Assembly (NCBI RefSeq): GCF_019977195.1
Contig: NZ_AP024643.1
Coordinates: 1,364,001-1,428,000, forward strand
DNA length: 64,000 nucleotides
Source: Arthrobacter sp. StoSoilA2
Lineage (GTDB): Bacteria > Actinomycetota > Actinomycetes > Actinomycetales > Micrococcaceae
Direction: 5' to 3'
Part shown: piece after piece, positions 25,645 through 35,878 of the stretch
Layout: each line of letters begins with the position of its first letter
Position numbering within the stretch: position 1 is the stretch's first letter
The notes under the pieces: model-generated
Seen by the model: the letters and a program-made list of their open reading frames with translations, nothing else
Databases searched by the model: none
Told to the model about the DNA's origin: nothing
Translations under genes and position numbers: made by a program

Positions 25645-26951
25645 GAAGCACCGAGGCCTTCGACGCCGTTCAGATCATTTCCATCAAACGTGACAAAGGC
25701 ACACTCACACCGGAACAGATTGACTGGACCATCGATGCCTACACGCGCGGCGTGATTGCCGAGGAGCAGATGGCGGCGTTGAACATGGCGATCCTGCTCA
25801 ACGGCATGAACCGTGAGGAAATCAGCCGCTGGACTTCGGCGATGATCGCCTCGGGGGAGCGGATGGACTTTTCCTCGCTGACAACGCCCGACGGCGGCCG
25901 GAAACCTACCAGCGATAAGCACTCCACCGGTGGGGTAGGGGACAAGATCACCCTGCCGCTGGCTCCGCTGGTGGCAGTATTCGGCGTCGCCGTTCCGCAG
26001 CTGTCCGGCCGTGGACTCGGCCACACGGGCGGCACCCTGGACAAGCTCGAAGCGATCCCCGGATGGCGCGCGAACTTGAGCAATGAGGAGATCATGGCCC
26101 AGCTCCAGGACGTGGGAGCGGTGATTTGTGCTGCCGGATCCGGTCTGGCGCCGGCCGACAAGAAGCTCTACGCCCTGCGCGATGTCACGGGAACCGTCGA
26201 GGCAATCCCGCTGATCGCATCTTCGATCATGAGCAAGAAGATCGCGGAAGGCACGGGCTCGCTCGTGCTTGACGTGAAGGTGGGATCCGGTGCGTTCATG
26301 AAGGATGAGGCGCGGGCACGTGAGCTGGCGGAGACCATGGTGGCCTTGGGGAAGGACGCGGGTGTTCACACAGTGGCACTGATGACCGATATGTCCACGC
26401 CGCTGGGCCTGACAGCAGGCAACGCTATCGAGGTGGAGGAATCCGTGGAGGTGCTTGCGGGTGGCGGTCCGGAAGACGTCGTCGAACTGACTGTCCGCCT
26501 GGCCGAGGAGATGCTGGCCGGGGCCGGCATTCACGACGCCGATCCTGCGGCTGCCCTCAAGGATGGGCGCGCCATGGATGTCTGGAACCGGATGATCGAA
26601 GCACAGGGTGGCGATCCGCGCGCTGCGTTGCCGGTGGCGAAGGAATCCGAGGTGGTCTACGCCCCGGCTGACGGCGTCCTGGTGGAGCTCGATGCTCTGT
26701 CCGTGGGCGTTGCGGCGTGGCGGCTCGGAGCCGGCCGGGCCCGCAAGGAGGACAAAGTCCAGGCCGGAGCCGGGGTACGGCTGCACGCAAAACCGGGCGC
26801 GCTGCTCAGGGCCGGCGAACCGTTGATGACCCTGTTGACGGACACTCCTGAAAAGTTTGACAGGGCCAAGGAAGCGCTGCAGGACGCCGTGGTGATTGCG
26901 CCTGAGGGCTCGAGACCGGCCCATCAACTGATCATCGACAGGATCGCCTAG
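25641..26951 (+). CDS. deoA: Thymidine/pyrimidine-nucleoside phosphorylase
   Basis: 436 residues from GTG 25641, overlapping the cdd stop. Splits thymidine (and probably uridine/deoxyuridine) with phosphate to base and (deoxy)ribose 1-phosphate. Family markers: KHSTGGVGDKITLPLAPLVA (phosphate site), SGRGLGHTGGTLDKLEAIPG and KKIAEGTGSLVLDVKVGSGAFM. Length and C-terminal beta domain fit the pyrimidine phosphorylase group. Fourth enzyme step in the uptake-deamination-phosphorolysis chain encoded here. Confidence 0.95.
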   Translation: MRSTEAFDAVQIISIKRDKGTLTPEQIDWTIDAYTRGVIAEEQMAALNMAILLNGMNREEISRWTSAMIASGERMDFSSLTTPDGGRKPTSDKHSTGGVGDKITLPLAPLVAVFGVAVPQLSGRGLGHTGGTLDKLEAIPGWRANLSNEEIMAQLQDVGAVICAAGSGLAPADKKLYALRDVTGTVEAIPLIASSIMSKKIAEGTGSLVLDVKVGSGAFMKDEARARELAETMVALGKDAGVHTVALMTDMSTPLGLTAGNAIEVEESVEVLAGGGPEDVVELTVRLAEEMLAGAGIHDADPAAALKDGRAMDVWNRMIEAQGGDPRAALPVAKESEVVYAPADGVLVELDALSVGVAAWRLGAGRARKEDKVQAGAGVRLHAKPGALLRAGEPLMTLLTDTPEKFDRAKEALQDAVVIAPEGSRPAHQLIIDRIA

Positions 26952-26962
26952 GCTTAGATCCT

Positions 26963-27631
26963 GTGCAGGCCATCAACGATTTCATCCTCGCCGCGGCCGG
27001 GCAGCCGTGGGTGTTGTTCCTTGTGTTGGCCTGCTGCCTGATCGACGGTTTCTTCCCACCGATTCCCAGCGAGTCCGTGGTGGTCGGCTTGAGTGCGGTC
27101 TCCGGCGGCGGAGGCTCACCCAACGTGTGGCTGCTCGGTGTGGTGGCAGCAATTGGCGCTTTCTCAGGCGACAATATTGCCTACTTGATCGGCCACCGCA
27201 TCGGGATCCAGCGTTGGCGCTGGATGCGTACCCAGCGCATGCAGGGCGCCTTCCGCTGGGCCGGCAAGGAACTTCGACGGCGGTCGGCCTCACTCATCAT
27301 GGTGGCGCGCTTCATTCCGATCGGACGGGTGGCGGTCAACCTGACGGCCGGTGCCACGCATTTCAACCACCGCCGCTTTATTGGGCTCACCGCAATGTCG
27401 GCCATCCTGTGGGCCAGCTATTCCGTGGTCCTGGGGTACTTCTTCGGGGTCTGGTTCGAGCACAACCATCTATTGGGTGCCGCGATTGCGATTGTGGTGG
27501 CGGTGATCCTGGGAATCGTCATCGACCGCATCATCAGCAAGGTCCGGGGATCGGTTCCGCTGGACCGCAAGAACATCGCCGAAGGCACGAATGTCGCTGG
27601 GGAAGAAGCGCCGCCTCCACCCACGGTATGA
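26963..27631 (+). CDS. DedA family membrane protein (first of a tandem pair)
   Basis: 222 residues from GTG 26963, 11 bases after deoA. DedA/SNARE-associated core: IDGFFPPIPSESVVVGLSAVS, GAFSGDNIAYLIGHRIG and the basic motif ARFIPIGRVAVNLTAG, with about five hydrophobic segments, one a re-entrant type. DedA proteins are now linked to lipid (undecaprenyl phosphate or phospholipid) translocation. Association with nucleoside salvage genes is positional only. The C-terminal tail is Pro-rich. Confidence 0.9.
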   Translation: MQAINDFILAAAGQPWVLFLVLACCLIDGFFPPIPSESVVVGLSAVSGGGGSPNVWLLGVVAAIGAFSGDNIAYLIGHRIGIQRWRWMRTQRMQGAFRWAGKELRRRSASLIMVARFIPIGRVAVNLTAGATHFNHRRFIGLTAMSAILWASYSVVLGYFFGVWFEHNHLLGAAIAIVVAVILGIVIDRIISKVRGSVPLDRKNIAEGTNVAGEEAPPPPTV

Positions 27632-27806
27632 CACGGACGACGCCGGAAGATCAGTCCGGCGGCTGAGGCCGGAACGCGGGGTCCACGAGTAGCGTTAAGT
27701 CAGTGATCCCGAGGCTGGGGCGTAGCGAACGACGTCCCGGCCATGGGACACTAAGAGCGACTTCCGTCACAGTGTCAAGTCATATTCGCCTAGGAGCTAC
27801 CGCCGC

Positions 27807-28532
27807 GTGGAGTTTTTGAACCAAATGCTCGAGCATGCAGCAGGGCAGCCCTGGATTTATCCGGTCCTTCTGGTCTTCTTCTTCATTGACGGATTTGCCA
27901 CCATCCTTCCCAGCGAAACAGCCATCGTTGGCCTCTCGGCACTGTCCCTCCACAATGGACAGCCCAACCTGTGGATCCTCGGCGGCACCGCATTAGTGGG
28001 TGCCATGGCAGGCGACAACATGGCCTACATGCTGGGCCGCAAAATTGGCCTGAACCGTTGGAAGTGGATGCGGCGTCCCAAGGTCCGGAAGATGTTCGCC
28101 TGGGCCCAGTATGAGCTCGACAAACGTGGGGCTGTCCTGATCTTCACGGCCCGCTATATTCCCTGGGGACGTGTGGCTGTGAACTACGTTGCCGGACAGA
28201 CGGGATTCCGTCACAGGACATTCTTCTTCCTGGATGCCTTTGCCTGCGTCACCTGGGTTTGCTACTCCATCGGCATCGGACTCCTCGCAGGGCAATGGGT
28301 GCACAACAACCCGCTGCTTGGCGTGGGCATTGCAGTGGCGTTCGCGGTGATCCTGGGCATTGTCGTGGACCACGTCCTTCGCTGGTGGCACAAGTACCTG
28401 GAGAAGAAGGACCTGGAAAAGAAGGATCGGGCTGCCGCCGCTGCGGCAACTGCGATGGCGCCCACGACGAACCCGCAGGAGATGACCCCAAAGGCGGCCG
28501 CCGGCGTCGACCTCTCCAAGCCTGCTGGCTAA
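27807..28532 (+). CDS. DedA family membrane protein (second of a tandem pair)
   Basis: 241 residues from GTG 27807 with TAGGAG upstream. Same architecture as the previous gene: IDGFATILPSETAIVGLSALS, GAMAGDNMAYMLGRKIGL and ARYIPWGRVAVNYVAG. The two are clear paralogues by motif order and position, but separated by a 175-base gap with its own weak hairpin, so they may be transcribed separately. The C-terminal 40 residues are charged then Ala-rich (EKKDLEKKDRAAAAAATAM). Confidence 0.9.
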   Translation: MEFLNQMLEHAAGQPWIYPVLLVFFFIDGFATILPSETAIVGLSALSLHNGQPNLWILGGTALVGAMAGDNMAYMLGRKIGLNRWKWMRRPKVRKMFAWAQYELDKRGAVLIFTARYIPWGRVAVNYVAGQTGFRHRTFFFLDAFACVTWVCYSIGIGLLAGQWVHNNPLLGVGIAVAFAVILGIVVDHVLRWWHKYLEKKDLEKKDRAAAAAATAMAPTTNPQEMTPKAAAGVDLSKPAG

Positions 28533-28560
28533 GCACCTGCGGTCCCCCTACAGTTAGTAC

Positions 28561-29703
28561 GTGACTGAGCCCATTGTTGACGCTGCCCCTGCCCTCGACT
28601 TCGATTTGAAGAGCCTTCCCAAGGTTTCCCTCCATGACCACTTGGACGGGGGACTGCGGCCTGCAACCATCATTGAACTGGCGCACGCCGTCGGCCACAC
28701 GCTGCCTTCCACTGATCCTGTTGCCTTGGGCCAATGGTTCCGGGAATCCGCGGACTCCGGTTCGCTGGTGCGGTACCTGGAAACGTTCGACCACACGATT
28801 GCCGTGATGCAGACCAAGGAGGGCTTGTTCCGGGTCGCCAAGGAATTCGTGGAAGACCTCGCCGAGGACGGCGTCGTCTACGGTGAAGTGCGGTGGGCCC
28901 CCGAACAGCACCTGCAGAAGGGCCTGACCCTGGATGAAGTGGTGGAAGCGGTCCAGGATGGCCTCGAAGCCGGCGTGGATGCGGCTGAAGAACGCGGCCA
29001 GCAGATCCAGGTCGGGCAACTCATCACTGCGATGCGCCACGCTGACCGCGGCCAGGAAATCGCGGAGCTGGCTGTTCGACACCGCGCCAACGGCGTTGTC
29101 GGTTTCGACATCGCGGGGGCCGAGGACGGCTTCCTGCCCTCACGGTTCAAGGACGCCTTCACCTACCTTGCCGAGAACAACTTCCCGGCCACGGTCCACG
29201 CCGGTGAGGCCGCAGGCCTGGACAGCATCCAGTCGGCGCTCGTGGACGGACGGGCTTTGCGGCTTGGGCACGGGGTGCGTATTGCCGAGGACATCGCGGT
29301 GGAGTTTGAGGACAACTCCGACGACGACGGCGAGGACACCATCGGCATGGTGACACTCGGCGGCGTGGCCGCCTGGGTGCGCGACCGCGGAATCGCCCTG
29401 GAAATCTGCCCGTCATCGAACCTCCAGACCGGTGCTATCTCCAGCTTCGGCGAAGGCATCGAGAGCCACCCGTTGGACATGCTTTTCCAGCTCGGTTTCA
29501 ACGTCACCATCAACACGGACAACAGGCTCATGAGCGGTGTCACGTTGACGGACGAGTTCGAGCTCCTGGTGGAGACTTTCGACTACGACCTCGATGATTT
29601 GCTCGAACTGACGCTCAACGCCGCAGAGGCCGCCTTCCTGCCCTTGGACGAGCGTGAAGCTTTGGTCGAGTACATCAACGATGCCTACGCCAACCTCGGC
29701 TAA
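28561..29703 (+). CDS. add: Adenosine deaminase
   Basis: 380 residues from GTG 28561. Converts adenosine and deoxyadenosine to inosine forms. Metal and active-site motifs: VSLHDHLDGGLRP (His25 and His27), HAGEAAGLDS, LRLGHGVRIAED, LEICPSSNLQTGAI and VTINTDNRLMSG where many family members have TDDP; the Asn after Asp is common in actinobacterial enzymes. Continues the nucleoside salvage cluster. Its 3' end overlaps mazG by 23 bases. Confidence 0.94.
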   Translation: MTEPIVDAAPALDFDLKSLPKVSLHDHLDGGLRPATIIELAHAVGHTLPSTDPVALGQWFRESADSGSLVRYLETFDHTIAVMQTKEGLFRVAKEFVEDLAEDGVVYGEVRWAPEQHLQKGLTLDEVVEAVQDGLEAGVDAAEERGQQIQVGQLITAMRHADRGQEIAELAVRHRANGVVGFDIAGAEDGFLPSRFKDAFTYLAENNFPATVHAGEAAGLDSIQSALVDGRALRLGHGVRIAEDIAVEFEDNSDDDGEDTIGMVTLGGVAAWVRDRGIALEICPSSNLQTGAISSFGEGIESHPLDMLFQLGFNVTINTDNRLMSGVTLTDEFELLVETFDYDLDDLLELTLNAAEAAFLPLDEREALVEYINDAYANLG

Positions 29704-30379
29704 GGAGTCCGGCAACGGCATTTCGGAGCTGATCCGGACCATAGCCTCATTGCGCGAGCATTGCCCTTGGATGGGTGCGCTGACGCATGAGTCCCTGGTC
29801 GAGTACCTGATCGAGGAAGCCTACGAGGTTGTGGACTCGATTGAGGCCGGGGATTCGCCCGCCAGGGACGAGGAGCTTCGCGGCGAGCTGGGCGACGTAC
29901 TGCTTCAAGTGGTGCTGCATGCCCGGCTTGCCGAGGAGCGCGGCAGCTTCGACTTTGATGCTGTGGCCCGCGGCATCAACGCGAAGATGGTCCGCCGCAA
30001 TCCACACGTCTTCAAGCCGGACGGTTCGCTGCAGGCCACGTTCCCGGCGACGGTCGAGGAAATCATCCTGAAGTGGGATGCCGTGAAGCGTTCCGAGAAG
30101 CCCGGCCGTGCCGATCCGTTCGAGGGAATTCCACCGCACTTGCCTGCCTTGGCAGGGGCGCAAAAATCCCTGGACCGTGCTGCCCGTGCGGGTCTGTCGG
30201 TCGACGCCCAAAGCCGGGCAACCGCCGTCGGGCTTCCTGCGGTTCCAGACTCGGAAGAGGCGCTCGGTGAGCTGTTGCTCGCCGTCGTTGCCGGTGCCAG
30301 GGAGCAAGGGCTCGACGCCGAGCGTGCCCTCCGCGCAGCAGTTCGATCGTTTCAGAACGGGAAGGCCCGGCCTTCATGA
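29681..30379 (+). CDS. mazG: MazG nucleotide pyrophosphohydrolase
   Basis: 232 residues from ATG 29681, overlapping the end of add. Hydrolyses non-canonical and oxidised NTPs to NMPs. N-terminal MazG domain shows CPWMGALTHESLVEYLIEEAYEVVDSIE, with the conserved CPW in slightly altered context and the EExxE/ExxD metal motif continued by RGELGDVLLQVVLHARLAEE. The C-terminal half (about 130-230) is a weaker second domain. It precedes eno as in mycobacteria. Confidence 0.93.
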   Translation: MPTPTSAKESGNGISELIRTIASLREHCPWMGALTHESLVEYLIEEAYEVVDSIEAGDSPARDEELRGELGDVLLQVVLHARLAEERGSFDFDAVARGINAKMVRRNPHVFKPDGSLQATFPATVEEIILKWDAVKRSEKPGRADPFEGIPPHLPALAGAQKSLDRAARAGLSVDAQSRATAVGLPAVPDSEEALGELLLAVVAGAREQGLDAERALRAAVRSFQNGKARPS

Positions 30380-30411
30380 CGTGAGGAGTTTGAACCCGTT
30401 CCGTAACCTAA

Positions 30412-31776
<1,365 letters not shown>

Positions 31777-31795
31777 CATTCCGCGAAAACAGCTG

Positions 31796-31839
31796 ACCGG
31801 TGGCTATGGTGGAAAGACCATAGCCACCGGTTCTGTTTT
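31796..31839 (+). terminator. Terminator after eno
   Basis: Perfect 15-bp stem, 31796-31810 with 31817-31831 (ACCGGTGGCTATGGT and complement), 6-base loop, then TCTGTTTT. Confidence 0.92.
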
Positions 31840-31957
31840 AACGCTTGCCTGCGGAGCCGCGGGCACAGCAGGACCTACGCAAGTTCCGCACACGTACGTT
31901 ACGCGCAGGGCAAGCGCAGCAACCCGCCAGGCAAGCACCGGGCATTACAGGAGTGTC

Positions 31958-32764
31958 ATGGCCACCCGTCGTCCAAAGGTTCCCAGGGCCGACGCCCTCG
32001 GAAGGCCAAACAGCGCAGGAAGGCCGAACAGCGCAGGAAGGCCGAACAGCGCAGGCAGGCCAAACAGCGCAGGCACGGCCAACGGCCCGGCACGGCCCGC
32101 TACGGCAGGCAAGCCAAACAGTGCAGGCCATGCCGACGGGGACGTCATCGAGGCAGAGTTCGGCGCCTCCCGCGCCCCTGCGGAATCCTCGACGCCGGCA
32201 ACGGCCGCCAGAAAAACCCGGGCTCCCAAAACCCCGGGCAGCGGCAGAAGCCCCGCCACCAAAACCACGGGCAGCGGCAAGAGCCCAGCCACCAGGACGA
32301 GCCCCGCCGCGTCCACGAAAGCTTCAAGCAAGGCCTCCGGCAACAGTGCCGGTGATGCCCAGGACCTCGATCCCGTACCGGCCAAGGCGTTCTCGGGCAG
32401 GATGCTCGCGCTGGCCGTCGTCATGATTGCCATCACCATCATGCTGGCGCCCACGGTCCGGATTTTCCTGGAGAAACGGGCCGAAATCTCCGCGCTGGAG
32501 GCCGAGATCGCCAGCAAGCAGGCAGAGCAGGCGGAGCTGAACAAGCAGCTTTCCCGGTGGCAGGATCCCAACTACGTGAAACAGCAGGCCCGCGACCGCA
32601 TTAACATGGTTATGCCGGGTGAAACGGGTTACTGGGTATTTGGCGGGGAAGAAGCCGCCGGTACCCCTGGGGGCCGCACCGGCTCCGGCTCATCCGCAAA
32701 CCCGGCAAACCTGCCCTGGGTGGATGCGCTCTGGGAGTCAATCAGACGATCGGCAACAGACTAG
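31958..32764 (+). CDS. ftsB: FtsB/DivIC-like septum formation initiator with repetitive N-terminus
   Basis: 268 residues from ATG 31958 with AGGAG 6 bases upstream. Residues 1-145 are disordered, cationic and Ala/Pro/Ser-rich, including four exact GRPNSA repeats at 15-38. One membrane helix follows (about 150-167, ALAVVMIAITIMLAPTV), then a coiled coil (about 170-200, ISALEAEIASKQAEQAELNKQL) and the DivIC motif WQDPNYVKQQARDRINMVMPGE. Type II membrane divisome protein bridging FtsL/FtsQ-type partners. Position between eno and DUF501 matches Rv1024. Confidence 0.9.
   Translation: MATRRPKVPRADALGRPNSAGRPNSAGRPNSAGRPNSAGTANGPARPATAGKPNSAGHADGDVIEAEFGASRAPAESSTPATAARKTRAPKTPGSGRSPATKTTGSGKSPATRTSPAASTKASSKASGNSAGDAQDLDPVPAKAFSGRMLALAVVMIAITIMLAPTVRIFLEKRAEISALEAEIASKQAEQAELNKQLSRWQDPNYVKQQARDRINMVMPGETGYWVFGGEEAAGTPGGRTGSGSSANPANLPWVDALWESIRRSATD
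32000..32071 (+). repeat. 18-bp tandem repeat encoding GRPNSA x4
   Basis: Four in-frame 18-base units at 32000, 32018, 32036 and 32054 differ only at two third or first codon positions (GGA/GGC, CCA/CCG). A diverged fifth unit encoding GKPNSA occurs near 32109. The low divergence implies recent expansion by slippage. Confidence 0.95.
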
Positions 32765-32800
32765 ACGCGGTGCCCGCCGCCGTCGTGTTCCTTCCGGGAC

Positions 32801-33517
32801 ATGGCCAAAAGGGCAGGAAGGTTGGCAGCGCAAGTGGAAGAGAACACGGCAGCCACGCCGCAGGAATCCCGCCAGCCATCAGCACGCGACCTCGATGTCC
32901 TCAGCCGCCAGCTGGGCAGGCCGGTGCGGGACGTGGTGGAGATTCCCGCACGCTGCGTATGTGGGAATCCGCTCGTGGCGGCCACGGCGCCCCGGCTCAG
33001 CAACGGGACACCATTTCCCACGACGTTCTACCTGACCCACCCGGTCATCACGTCCGCTGTGTCGCGCCTGGAAGCGGGCGGGCTGATGAATGAGATGAAT
33101 GATCGGCTGACCGCGGACCAGGAACTTGCGGATGCGTACCATGGTGCCCACGAGGCCTACCTGCAGGCGCGCAACGAGATCGCTGGACGTTCCGGGACCG
33201 GTGCCGTGCCGGAAATCGACGGGATCTCCGCTGGCGGCATGCCCACCCGCGTCAAGTGCTTGCACGTCCTGGTTGGCCACTCGCTGGCTGCCGGTCCCGG
33301 GGTCAACCCGCTGGGCGATGAGGCCCTGGAAGCAATTTCAGAGTGGTGGACCAAGGATCGTTGCTACTGCGATGGCGCCTGGGACACTGCAGGCGAGGCG
33401 CCCTCGAGGGATCTTAGCCGTCATGGTCCTCAAGGCTTGCCTGACATCGTGGGTCGCCCGGCACCGGTCCGTAAACCCAAGGCCGGGTCCGTCAGCGAAG
33501 TGGTGGAGGACGCATGA
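32801..33517 (+). CDS. DUF501 domain protein
   Basis: 238 residues from ATG 32801; a later GTG at 32834 is possible as the first 30 residues are low complexity. The core RDLDVLSRQLGRPVRDVVEIPARCVCGNPLV, TTFYLTHPV, LEAGGLMNEMN and VKCLHVLVGHSLAAGPGVNPLGDEAL is the actinobacterial DUF501 family (Rv1025). Cys pairs CVCG and CYCDG could bind metal or iron-sulfur, which is inference. Overlaps ppx by ATGA. Molecular function unknown. Confidence 0.88.
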   Translation: MAKRAGRLAAQVEENTAATPQESRQPSARDLDVLSRQLGRPVRDVVEIPARCVCGNPLVAATAPRLSNGTPFPTTFYLTHPVITSAVSRLEAGGLMNEMNDRLTADQELADAYHGAHEAYLQARNEIAGRSGTGAVPEIDGISAGGMPTRVKCLHVLVGHSLAAGPGVNPLGDEALEAISEWWTKDRCYCDGAWDTAGEAPSRDLSRHGPQGLPDIVGRPAPVRKPKAGSVSEVVEDA

Positions 33518-34470
33518 GCCGCGTTGCTGCCATTGACTGCGGAACCAACTCCATCCGTCTCCTCATTGCCGATGCCTCGGCGAACGGGGCAACTGGGCCG
33601 CTGACCGACGTCGTGCGTGAAATGCGTGTGGTGCGGCTTGGCCAGGGCGTGGATGCCACCGGAGAACTTGCTCCCGAGGCCTTGGAACGCACCTTCTCCG
33701 CCACAGCGGACTATGCAGCGCTTATCCGCGAACACGGTGCCACGCGCGTGCGCTTTGCCGCCACCTCGGCCACCCGCGACGCGAGGAACCGCCAGGTTTT
33801 CGTTGACGGGATCCGTGACCTTCTGGGTGTGGAGCCTGAAGTTATCTCGGGTGATGAGGAAGCTGCGCTGTCCTTCGCAGGGGCAAGCAGTGTTTTGCCG
33901 GTAACGGGGGATGACGCCGTGCTGGTGGTTGACCTGGGCGGTGGCAGCACCGAATTCGTCCTCGGCGATGCCCATGGCGTGATTGCTGCGCGTTCGGTGG
34001 ACATTGGCTGTGTACGGTTGACCGAACGGCACCTTCGCAGCGACCCACCTACGGCGGCGCAAATTGCAGCGGCAGAGGCCGACGTCGACGCCGCACTCGA
34101 CCTCGCCGCTCAGACAGTCCCGTTGGACCGTGCCACAGCCGTGGTTGGCGTCGCGGGTTCCATCACCACCATCACTGCGCACGCCCTGGGCCTCAGCGAA
34201 TACCAGCCGGACCGGATCCACGGCGCCTACCTGGACATTGAAACCATCAGCGACGCGTGCACCAGCCTGCTGGAGATGACCCGCGACGAGCGGGCGGTCC
34301 TTCCCTACATGCACCCGGGCCGCGTGGACGTTATTGGAGCTGGAGCCCTGGTGTGGCGGCGCATCCTGGAAAGGCTTGCTGCCGTGGGCAACGGTGCCAT
34401 CGGCGGTGCAATTTCGAGCGAGCACGACATCCTGGACGGGATTGCCCTGAGTATCCGGGACTCCGCATGA
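33514..34470 (+). CDS. ppx: Ppx/GppA family exopolyphosphatase
   Basis: 318 residues, short actinobacterial form without the HD-like domain of E. coli Ppx. Actin-like ATPase fold motifs: AIDCGTNSIRLLIAD (phosphate-1), RFAATSATRDARN, ISGDEEAALSFAGA, LVVDLGGGSTEFVLG (phosphate-2) and VVGVAGSITTITA. Hydrolyses polyphosphate and/or pppGpp; relatives in M. tuberculosis (Rv1026) prefer short polyphosphate. Start overlaps the DUF501 stop, and its own stop overlaps the S8 protease start. Confidence 0.93.
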   Translation: MSRVAAIDCGTNSIRLLIADASANGATGPLTDVVREMRVVRLGQGVDATGELAPEALERTFSATADYAALIREHGATRVRFAATSATRDARNRQVFVDGIRDLLGVEPEVISGDEEAALSFAGASSVLPVTGDDAVLVVDLGGGSTEFVLGDAHGVIAARSVDIGCVRLTERHLRSDPPTAAQIAAAEADVDAALDLAAQTVPLDRATAVVGVAGSITTITAHALGLSEYQPDRIHGAYLDIETISDACTSLLEMTRDERAVLPYMHPGRVDVIGAGALVWRRILERLAAVGNGAIGGAISSEHDILDGIALSIRDSA

Positions 34471-35840
34471 CCCTGCGATACCACCGCCTGCTTTCTGCTG
34501 CCCTGGCCACGATGCTGGCCGGGGGAGCGTTGGCGGGTGCGCTGTTGACTGCACCGGCAGCGATGGCAGACGCCTGGCGGGACAAGGAGTACTGGCTCAA
34601 GGAATCGGGAATCACGAATGCCTGGCAGGTCTCCAAGGGTGCAGGAGTCAAGGTCGCCATCATCGATAGCGGCGTTGACGGGAACCACCCTGACCTCAAG
34701 GGCGTCGTCGTGGGCGGAACGGACGTTTCCGGAGCCGGCGCGCCCAACGGACAGAAAAGCATAGGCGCCAAGACAGAGCACGGAACCCTTGTGGCCACCA
34801 TGCTTGCCGGGCGTGGTCACACCACGCCCACAGCTTCCCCGTCGCCCTCAGCCTCGCCGACGGTTCCTCCTGCCGGGGGACCGGACGGGATCATCGGCGT
34901 CGCGCCTGAAGCGGAGATCCTGGCAGTGTCCACCTGGCTGGGGTCACCCAACCCGGGAGGCAAGACGGATCAGGAACAGATTCCGGACGCCGTGCGCTGG
35001 GCTGTGGACAATGGCGCGAAGGTCATCAATATTTCCCTGGGCAGCACCTCGCCGGTTTGGCCTCAAAGTTGGGATGCCGCCTTCCTGTATGCCGAGCAAA
35101 AGGATGTGGTGATCGTCGCCGCCGCGGGCAACCGGGTGGGTGGCAACGTGCAGGTTGGCGCTCCTGCCACCATTCCCGGCGTGCTCACAGTGGCAGGGCT
35201 CGACGGCGATGGCCGGGCCAGCGTCGACTCCTCCTCCCAAGGGATCAGCATTGGCGTTGCAGCACCGGCAGAAAATCTGTTGGGAGGCCTTCCCGGGGGC
35301 GGATACGCGCAATGGGCTGGAACGTCCGGGTCCGCGCCCATCGTTTCCGGCGTGGCTGCGCTCATCCGGTCCAAGTGGCCTGACATGAGCGCGAAGCAGG
35401 TCATCAACAGGATTGTCAGCACGGCCAAGGATGCCGGTGCCCCGGGCAAGGATCCCCTTTACGGCTACGGCGTGCTCAACGCAGAGGCAGCGCTGAAGGA
35501 TCAGGTAGAGACAACAAGCACCAATCCACTCGGATCGATCGCGGACTGGATCCGCGTCCATCGGCGAGGTGACTTCAGCACGCCCTCCGAGGCCCCTGTG
35601 GCCAGTCCTACAAGCGCTGCACCCACCTTGGCAGATCCGACGGTTCCTGTCGCCGCCACTCCTGCACAAGTGGATGATGCCCTTCCGGCCGCTGTCGTAC
35701 TCGGATTCGGCGGCATTTTCGCAGTGATCATCGTGGGCGCATCCATTCAGTTGCGCAGGGTCGCCAAGAACCCTTCCACTGCCGGGGAAGAGGCAGAAAC
35801 TGGAACGCTGGAAGCGGTGGATCCACCCACCCGGAAGTAG
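34467..35840 (+). CDS. Membrane-anchored S8 (subtilisin-like) serine protease, mycosin-like
   Basis: 457 residues from ATG 34467, coupled to ppx by ATGA. Signal peptide 1-34 ending ALLTAPAAMADA. Catalytic triad: Asp67 in VAIIDSGVDG, His105 in EHGTLVATMLAG, Ser287 in GTSGSAPIVSG; the oxyanion Asn is in VIVAAAGNRVGG. A Pro/Ala/Thr linker leads to a C-terminal helix (about 412-432) and a short basic tail, so the protease is exposed outside and anchored. Shape matches mycosins, but no type VII secretion genes are nearby. Confidence 0.88.
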   Translation: MTLRYHRLLSAALATMLAGGALAGALLTAPAAMADAWRDKEYWLKESGITNAWQVSKGAGVKVAIIDSGVDGNHPDLKGVVVGGTDVSGAGAPNGQKSIGAKTEHGTLVATMLAGRGHTTPTASPSPSASPTVPPAGGPDGIIGVAPEAEILAVSTWLGSPNPGGKTDQEQIPDAVRWAVDNGAKVINISLGSTSPVWPQSWDAAFLYAEQKDVVIVAAAGNRVGGNVQVGAPATIPGVLTVAGLDGDGRASVDSSSQGISIGVAAPAENLLGGLPGGGYAQWAGTSGSAPIVSGVAALIRSKWPDMSAKQVINRIVSTAKDAGAPGKDPLYGYGVLNAEAALKDQVETTSTNPLGSIADWIRVHRRGDFSTPSEAPVASPTSAAPTLADPTVPVAATPAQVDDALPAAVVLGFGGIFAVIIVGASIQLRRVAKNPSTAGEEAETGTLEAVDPPTRK

Positions 35841-35878
35841 CTAGTGAAGATTTTCACAAAGTGCTGTACTCTGGTTTC

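Noticed and set aside
27641..27661. Terminator between the two DedA genes
   Set aside because: CGCCGGA/TCCGGCG forms only a 7-bp stem without T tract; insufficient for a terminator call.
32000..32071. CRISPR-like short direct repeats
   Set aside because: Units are contiguous 18-mers without spacers, in frame inside a gene, and no cas genes are nearby.
34467..35840. Type VII (ESX) secretion locus around the S8 protease
   Set aside because: No EccB/C/D/E, WXG100 or related genes within the window; neighbours are ppx and ndh.
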